DNA of 64,000 bases from Pseudomonas entomophila. GTDB taxonomy: Bacteria > Pseudomonadota > Gammaproteobacteria > Pseudomonadales > Pseudomonadaceae. The DNA lies in assembly GCF_023277925.1 (NCBI RefSeq), contig NZ_CP063832.1, positions 744,001 through 808,000 of the forward strand. Reading direction: 5' to 3'. The first letter of the stretch is position 1. Every line of letters starts with the position of its first letter. Both the position numbers and the translations under genes were made by a program. The notes below the pieces were generated by a model. It did no database searches. It was not told the DNA's origin and was given only the letters and a program-made list of their open reading frames with translations. Of the stretch, positions 55,741-64,000 are shown one piece after another.

Positions 55741-55959
55741 TCACCGCGCCGTCAAATGCATCGCCAACTGCACCAACCCAATCAACACGAAAATGAACAG
55801 CAGGGTAAACACCGTCCCCATCACGATGAAATGACTGGCCTTGCCATAGGTGAAATCCCGCGCCCGGTTCTTGCCGCTCTGCACCCCAAACGCCGCCGCC
55901 AGCACGCTTTGCAGCATCTGCCAGAACCCGGGCGCCTTGCCGGAATCATGATCGTCCAT
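55741..55959 (-). CDS. DUF2970 small membrane protein
   Basis: A 72-residue protein. The amphipathic FWQMLQSVLAAAFGVQSGKNRARDF segment is followed by one transmembrane helix (about residues 46-68; FIVMGTVFTLLFIFVLIGL). This is the pattern of the DUF2970 family, widespread in Pseudomonas; its function is unknown. Expression appears independent of both neighbours. Confidence 0.8.
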   Translation of the reverse strand: MDDHDSGKAPGFWQMLQSVLAAAFGVQSGKNRARDFTYGKASHFIVMGTVFTLLFIFVLIGLVQLAMHLTAR

Positions 55960-56050
55960 GAGTAGCTCCTCAAGTCAGAAGCAATCACAACCAGTGTAGG
56001 AGATCGCCCGGCAGGCTGCCCGTAGCGGCCACTCATCTGGCCAGTCTTGG

Positions 56051-56218
56051 CTATCCTTGCCCTTTCACCGGAGGCTCCTCGCTGGGTGGATCACCCACGG
56101 TCGGCGGCACGGTCGGTTTGATCGGCAGCTCGTCCGGGTCTTGTTCAGGAGCCGGCGGCGGCAACGTCGGGTCGTCGATGTTCGGGTCGGGTGTCTCCGG
56201 TGGAATGGGAATGTTCAT
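56051..56218 (-). CDS. Proline-rich 55-residue protein
   Basis: About one third proline with many Asp and Glu residues: MNIPIPPETPDPNIDDP, then PPPAPEQDPDELPIKP and ending PPSEEPPVKGQG. No hydrophobic segment and no signal peptide, so probably a disordered cytoplasmic protein. Similar short Pro-rich ORFs are annotated in Pseudomonas genomes near glgE, but no function is known to me. It is divergent from glgE. Confidence 0.55.
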   Translation of the reverse strand: MNIPIPPETPDPNIDDPTLPPPAPEQDPDELPIKPTVPPTVGDPPSEEPPVKGQG

Positions 56219-56356
56219 GGCCTGACCTCGCGCGGTGAATGAAGAGGTAGTGCAGGCTTCGACCCTGGCCACCGTCATTCGCTCATTTTTTTTGAACCCC
56301 CGCGCGCCAGCACGGCTCTGAACCCATACCGCCACCAGCCAAACGGAGCGCGTGCG

Positions 56357-58375
56357 ATGTCAGGTAACGAGCCCTTCGAAAGCGGGCCCACGGCCAACGA
56401 TCACCCGGAGCAGGCCATCAGCCTGTCGCAAGCGTTGCTGGCGCCGCGCATCGTGATCGAGGATGTAAGCCCGGTGCTCGACGCCGGTGCCTTCGCAATA
56501 AAGGCGGTGCGTGGGCAGAAGGTCGACGTCAGCGCCAAGGTCTACAGCGATGGCCATGATCGTCTGGCCGTCACGCTGCACTGGCGGCAGGCCCATAGCC
56601 GACGCTGGCACTGCGTGGCCATGCACTCGCCAGGCAACGACCTGTGGCTGGCCGCGTTCACCCCCACCGACCTGGGCCTGCACGTGTTCAATATCCAGGC
56701 CTGGATCGACCCTTTCGCCACCTATTGCCATGACCTGGAAAAGAAATACGCTGCTGGCGTGGATGTGTGCCTGGAACTGGAAGAGGGCCGCCTGTTGCTG
56801 GGCAAGGGCATCGAGCGCAGCGACGGTGCCTTGCGCGAGCAGCTCGGGCAATTGTGCCAACGCTTGCCCGAGCTGCCAGTGGACGACCAGGTGGCACTGC
56901 TGCTGCACCCCGACGCCGCGCGGCTGATGGGCGAGGCCGAGCACCGCGGCTACCTGACCCATAGCCCCGAGTACCCCGTGGATGTCGACCGCGAGGCGGC
57001 GTTATTCGCCAGTTGGTACGAGCTGTTCCCGCGTTCGATCACCGACGACCCACAGCGTCACGGCACCTTCGACGCTGTGCACCAGCGCCTGCCGATGATC
57101 CGCGACATGGGGTTCGATGTGTTGTACTTCCCGCCCATCCACCCGATCGGCATGAAGCACCGCAAGGGCCGCAACAATGCGCTCCAGGCCGAGCCCGGCG
57201 ACCCTGGCAGCCCCTACGCCATTGGTAGCCCCGAGGGTGGCCACGACGCCATCCACCCGCAGTTGGGCAGCCGCGAGGACTTCCGCCGGCTGGTGGCCGC
57301 GGCCGCCGAGCACGGCCTGGAGATCGCCCTGGACTTCGCCATCCAGTGCTCCCAGGACCACCCCTGGCTGACCGAGCACCCGGGCTGGTTCAGCTGGCGC
57401 CCCGACGGTACCATCCGTTACGCCGAGAACCCGCCGAAGAAGTACCAGGACATCGTCAATGTCGACTTCTACGCCCCCGAGGCCGTGCCGTCGCTGTGGC
57501 TGGCCCTGCGTGACGTGGTGGTCGGCTGGGTGCAAGAGGGGGTCAGGACGTTCCGCGTCGACAACCCGCACACCAAGCCGCTGCCGTTCTGGCAATGGCT
57601 GATCGCCAATGTGCGCGGCCAGTACCCCGACGTCATCTTCCTCGCCGAAGCCTTCACCCGCCCGGCGATGATGGCGCGCCTGGGCAAGGTCGGCTATGCC
57701 CAGAGCTACACCTACTTCACCTGGCGCAACAGCAAGCAGGAGCTGCGCGAATACTTCGAGCAACTGAACCAGCCGCCCTGGAGCCAGTGCTACCGGCCGA
57801 ACTTCTTCGTCAACACGCCGGACATCAACCCGTTCTTCCTGCACACCTCCGGCCGCCCGGGCTTTCTCATCCGCGCCGCCCTGGCGACCATGGGCTCGGG
57901 GTTGTGGGGCATGTATTCGGGCTTCGAACTGTGCGAGGGCACACCGTTGCCAGGCAGGGAGGAGTACCTGGATTCGGAGAAGTACGAGATTCGCCCGCGC
58001 GACTTCAACCAGCCGGGCAACATCGTCGCCGAGATCGCCCAGCTCAACCGCATCCGCCGGCAGAATCGCGCGTTGCAGACACACCTGGGGGTTGTGTTCC
58101 TCAACTGCTGGAACGACAACATCCTCTACTTCGCCAAGCGCACCCCCGCACGCGACAACGTCATCCTCGTCGCCATCAGCCTCGACCCCTACAACGCCCA
58201 GGAAGCCAGTTTCGAACTGCCGCTATGGGAGCTGGGGCTGGACGACAACGCCGACACCCAGGGCGAGGACCTGATGAACGGCCACCGCTGGACCTGGCAC
58301 GGCAAGACCCAGTGGATGCGCATCGAGCCCTGGCAACAGCCGTTCGGTATCTGGCGCATCGAGCGTACCCGATAG
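56357..58375 (+). CDS. glgE: Alpha-1,4-glucan:maltose-1-phosphate maltosyltransferase
   Basis: A 672-residue GH13_3 enzyme that adds maltose from maltose-1-phosphate to alpha-glucan chains. The N-terminal domain (about residues 30-190) is the DUF3416-type dimer domain. The barrel carries FPPIHPIGMKHRKGRNN, FRVDNPHTKPLPFW (nucleophile Asp402) and FLAEAFTRP (acid Glu431). Length and motifs match GlgE. The TreS-maltokinase gene downstream makes its substrate, and glgB follows, so the three form the trehalose-to-glucan pathway. Confidence 0.93.
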   Translation: MSGNEPFESGPTANDHPEQAISLSQALLAPRIVIEDVSPVLDAGAFAIKAVRGQKVDVSAKVYSDGHDRLAVTLHWRQAHSRRWHCVAMHSPGNDLWLAAFTPTDLGLHVFNIQAWIDPFATYCHDLEKKYAAGVDVCLELEEGRLLLGKGIERSDGALREQLGQLCQRLPELPVDDQVALLLHPDAARLMGEAEHRGYLTHSPEYPVDVDREAALFASWYELFPRSITDDPQRHGTFDAVHQRLPMIRDMGFDVLYFPPIHPIGMKHRKGRNNALQAEPGDPGSPYAIGSPEGGHDAIHPQLGSREDFRRLVAAAAEHGLEIALDFAIQCSQDHPWLTEHPGWFSWRPDGTIRYAENPPKKYQDIVNVDFYAPEAVPSLWLALRDVVVGWVQEGVRTFRVDNPHTKPLPFWQWLIANVRGQYPDVIFLAEAFTRPAMMARLGKVGYAQSYTYFTWRNSKQELREYFEQLNQPPWSQCYRPNFFVNTPDINPFFLHTSGRPGFLIRAALATMGSGLWGMYSGFELCEGTPLPGREEYLDSEKYEIRPRDFNQPGNIVAEIAQLNRIRRQNRALQTHLGVVFLNCWNDNILYFAKRTPARDNVILVAISLDPYNAQEASFELPLWELGLDDNADTQGEDLMNGHRWTWHGKTQWMRIEPWQQPFGIWRIERTR

Positions 58376-58415
58376 GCTCGCTTCGCGGCCCATCGTCGAC
58401 AAGGGCGCGCGGTAC

Positions 58416-58458
58416 CTGTAGGAGCCGGCTTGCCGGCGATGGGCTGCAAGGCAGCCCC
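58416..58458. repeat. Single REP-like unit between glgE and treS
   Basis: CTGTAGGAGCCGGCTTGCCG followed by GGGCTGCAAGGCAGCCCC, which itself forms a hairpin. It lies inside the operon. Confidence 0.6.
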
Positions 58459-58490
58459 GATACAGCAACCCGAACAGAAAGGAGTCGCAC

Positions 58491-61856
<3,366 letters not shown>

Positions 61857-61906
61857 AGCCGCTCCTACAGGGGCATGTTCAAGAACCTATGAAAAGGGGC
61901 AGTGAG

Positions 61907-64000
61907 ATGAATGCAACCATGCGTGACAACGGCGGCCTTCGGCAACGGGACCTGGATGCCCTGGCCTGCGCCGAGCACGCCGACCCGTTCGCCGTACTCG
62001 GCCCGCACTCCGATGGTGCGGGCGGTCAGTTGATCCGTGCCTTCCTGCCCAACGCCCTGAGCGTGCGCGTGCTGGCGCGCCACGACGAGCAAGTGCTCGT
62101 CGACATGCAACCGGCCAGCCTGCCGGGCCTGTACACCGCGCACCTGGACCAAGCGATCCCTTACCTGCTGCAGATCGGCTGGGCCGGTGGCGAGCAGGTC
62201 ACCGAGGACCCCTACAGCTTTGGTCCGCAGTTGGGCGACATGGACATGTACCTGTTCGCCGAGGGCAATCACCGCGACCTGTCCGGGCGCTTCGGCGCTC
62301 AGCCCATCCAGGTCGACGGTATCGACGGCGTGTGTTTCTCGGTATGGGCACCCAACGCCCGGCGGGTGTCCGTGGTCGGCGACTTCAACAACTGGGATGG
62401 CCGGCGCCACCCCATGCGCCTGCGTCACAGCGCTGGGGTGTGGGAGCTGTTCGTGCCCCGGCTTGGTGTGGGGGAAACCTACAAGTTCGAAGTGCTCGGC
62501 CAGGACGGTGTGTTGCCATTGAAGGCCGACCCCCTGGCCCGCGCCACCGAACTGCCGCCCAGCACCGCGTCGAAGGTGGCCGGGGCGCTGGTCCACGAGT
62601 GGCGCGATCATGGCTGGATGGCGCAGCGTGCCCAGCGCCACGCCTACAACGCGCCGCTGTCGATCTACGAGCTGCATGCCGGCTCCTGGCGCTGCGAGCT
62701 GGACGATGCTGGCGAAGTCGCGCGCTTCTACAACTGGCGCGAACTGGCCGACCGCCTTGTCCCCTATGTTCAGGAACTGGGCTTCACCCACATCGAGCTG
62801 ATGCCGATCATGGAGCACCCGTTCGGCGGCTCCTGGGGCTACCAGCCGCTGTCGCTGTTCGCGCCCACCTCGCGCTACGGCAGCGCCGAGGATTTCGCCG
62901 CGTTCGTCGACGCCTGCCATCAGGGCGGCATCGGCGTGATCCTTGACTGGGTGCCGGCGCATTTCCCCACCGACGAGCACGGCCTGGCGCGTTTCGACGG
63001 CACTGCGTTGTATGAGTACGACAACCCGCTGGAGGGCTTTCACCAGGACTGGAACACGCTGATCTACAACCTTGGCCGCAACGAAGTGCGCGGCTTCATG
63101 CTGGCCTCGGCGCTGCACTGGCTCAAGCACTTCCATATCGACGGCCTGCGCGTCGACGCGGTGGCGTCGATGCTCTACCGCGACTACTCGCGCAAGGCCG
63201 GTGAATGGGTGCCCAACCGCCATGGCGGGCGCGAGAACCTCGAGGCCATCGACTTCATCCGCCACCTCAACAGCGTCGCCGCCCATGAAGCGCCGGGCGC
63301 GCTGATCATCGCCGAGGAGTCCACCGCCTGGCCCGGCGTCAGCCAGCCGGTGCAGCAGGGTGGGCTGGGGTTCGCCTACAAGTGGAACATGGGCTGGATG
63401 CACGACACGTTGCACTACATTCAGAACGACCCGATCCACCGCACCTACCACCACAACGAAATGAGCTTCGGGCTGATCTACGCCTACTCCGAGCATTTCA
63501 TCCTGCCCATCTCCCACGACGAGGTGGTGCACGGCAAGCACTCGCTGATCGACAAGATGCCCGGCGACCGCTGGCAGAAGTTCGCCAACCTGCGCGCCTA
63601 CCTGACCTTCATGTGGACCCACCCGGGCAAGAAGCTGCTGTTCATGGGCTGCGAGTTCGGCCAATGGCGCGAGTGGAACCATGACCAGCAGCTGGACTGG
63701 TACCTGCTGCAGTATTCCGAGCACCAGGGCGTGCAGAAGCTGGTGGCCGACCTCAACCGGCTGTACCGCGAGCTGCCGGCGCTGCACGAGCAGGACTGCC
63801 AGCCCCAGGGCTTCCAGTGGCTGATCGGCGACGACGCGCACAACAGCGTGTATGCCTGGTTGCGCTGGAGCAGCCAGGGCGAGCCGCTGCTGGTGGTGGC
63901 CAACTTCACCCCGGTGCCGCGGGAGGGGTACCGCATTGGCGTGCCGTTCGGCGCGCGGTGGGCGGAGTTGCTCAATAGCGATGCCGAGCTGTATGCGGGG
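61907..64000 (+). CDS. glgB: 1,4-alpha-glucan branching enzyme, 3' end outside window
   Basis: 698 codons are visible and the frame is still open at 64000. The N-terminal GlgB domain ([17 protein letters not shown]) and CBM48 ([20 protein letters not shown], about residues 135-225) precede the GH13 barrel: [32 protein letters not shown] (nucleophile Asp417), [12 protein letters not shown] (acid Glu470) and [10 protein letters not shown] (Asp538). It introduces alpha-1,6 branches into the glucan made by GlgE. ATG 61907 follows an AGGGGCAGTGAG stretch; ATG 61889 in the same frame is possible. About 40 residues are probably missing. Confidence 0.93.
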   Translation, partial: MNATMRDNGGLRQRDLDALACAEHADPFAVLGPHSDGAGGQLIRAFLPNALSVRVLARHDEQVLVDMQPASLPGLYTAHLDQAIPYLLQIGWAGGEQVTEDPYSFGPQLGDMDMYLFAEGNHRDLSGRFGAQPIQVDGIDGVCFSVWAPNARRVSVVGDFNNWDGRRHPMRLRHSAGVWELFVPRLGVGETYKFEVLGQDGVLPLKADPLARATELPPSTASKVAGALVHEWRDHGWMAQRAQRHAYNAPLSIYELHAGSWRCELDDAGEVARFYNWRELADRLVPYVQELGFTHIELMPIMEHPFGGSWGYQPLSLFAPTSRYGSAEDFAAFVDACHQGGIGVILDWVPAHFPTDEHGLARFDGTALYEYDNPLEGFHQDWNTLIYNLGRNEVRGFMLASALHWLKHFHIDGLRVDAVASMLYRDYSRKAGEWVPNRHGGRENLEAIDFIRHLNSVAAHEAPGALIIAEESTAWPGVSQPVQQGGLGFAYKWNMGWMHDTLHYIQNDPIHRTYHHNEMSFGLIYAYSEHFILPISHDEVVHGKHSLIDKMPGDRWQKFANLRAYLTFMWTHPGKKLLFMGCEFGQWREWNHDQQLDWYLLQYSEHQGVQKLVADLNRLYRELPALHEQDCQPQGFQWLIGDDAHNSVYAWLRWSSQGEPLLVVANFTPVPREGYRIGVPFGARWAELLNSDAELYAG

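Overview
The window is GC-rich bacterial chromosome with dense genes on both strands and short intergenic gaps. Frequent palindromic REP elements of the TGTAGGAGCGG...CCGCTCCTACA and AGGAGCCGGCTTGCCGGCGAA types, a quiC/aroQ/aroE quinate-shikimate set, a czcCBA efflux set, DUF3077 genes and the glgE-treS/mak-glgB order all point to a Pseudomonas of the P. putida group. No rRNA, tRNA, CRISPR array or prophage was seen.

Layout. 1-3.7 kb: AT-richer accessory DNA with an Hcp gene followed by a DUF4225-like protein and a small membrane protein (a probable type VI secretion cargo and its partner). A second, partial copy of the pair lies upstream, with decayed copies between, one of them split by a ~98-bp MITE-like element; a DUF3077 gene sits among them. 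3.9-8.8 kb: GNAT acetyltransferase, LysE exporter, alpha/beta hydrolase, EmrAB-type efflux pair. 8.9-14.8 kb: PLP dehydratase with a DauR/YheO-type regulator, amidase, an orphan Mrr-like nuclease-domain protein, YghU-type glutathione transferase. 15-17.5 kb: TonB-dependent receptor of siderophore type behind a cobalamin riboswitch.

17.5-29.9 kb: quinate/shikimate catabolism: MFS permease, quiC (3-dehydroshikimate dehydratase), TetR regulator and, about 8 kb further on, aroE-aroQ. PcaR-like boxes lie at both ends. Wedged between is an unfamiliar translationally coupled cluster (22.4-28.2 kb): tandem haem-oxygenase-like diiron protein, LysE exporter, NodU/CmcH carbamoyltransferase, SGNH-like protein and a 25-residue basic peptide. 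This is the best candidate for an undescribed biosynthetic system.

30-35.7 kb: czcCBA heavy-metal RND efflux behind a TTACA-N4-TGTAA box. 35.7-37.3 kb: tandem ~775-bp duplication carrying a DUF3077 gene (one copy killed by a nonsense mutation) with a leader whose helices, including a pseudoknot and an anti-Shine-Dalgarno, are supported by compensatory changes between the copies. 37.3-42.5 kb: LysE exporter and two convergent hybrid sensor kinases. 42.6-51.7 kb: a GntR-linked catabolic regulon (LLM monooxygenase, two flavin reductases, aldehyde dehydrogenase, hydrolase, DUF1185-like protein, carboxymuconolactone-decarboxylase-like protein, NCS1 permease) with GGTATACC-type operators before all three transcription units. 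51.8-56.2 kb: chemoreceptor, type-II NADH dehydrogenase divergent from an Rrf2 regulator, two small proteins. 56.3-64 kb: GlgE, TreS-maltokinase fusion and GlgB (cut by the window end), i.e. trehalose/maltose-1-phosphate/alpha-glucan metabolism.
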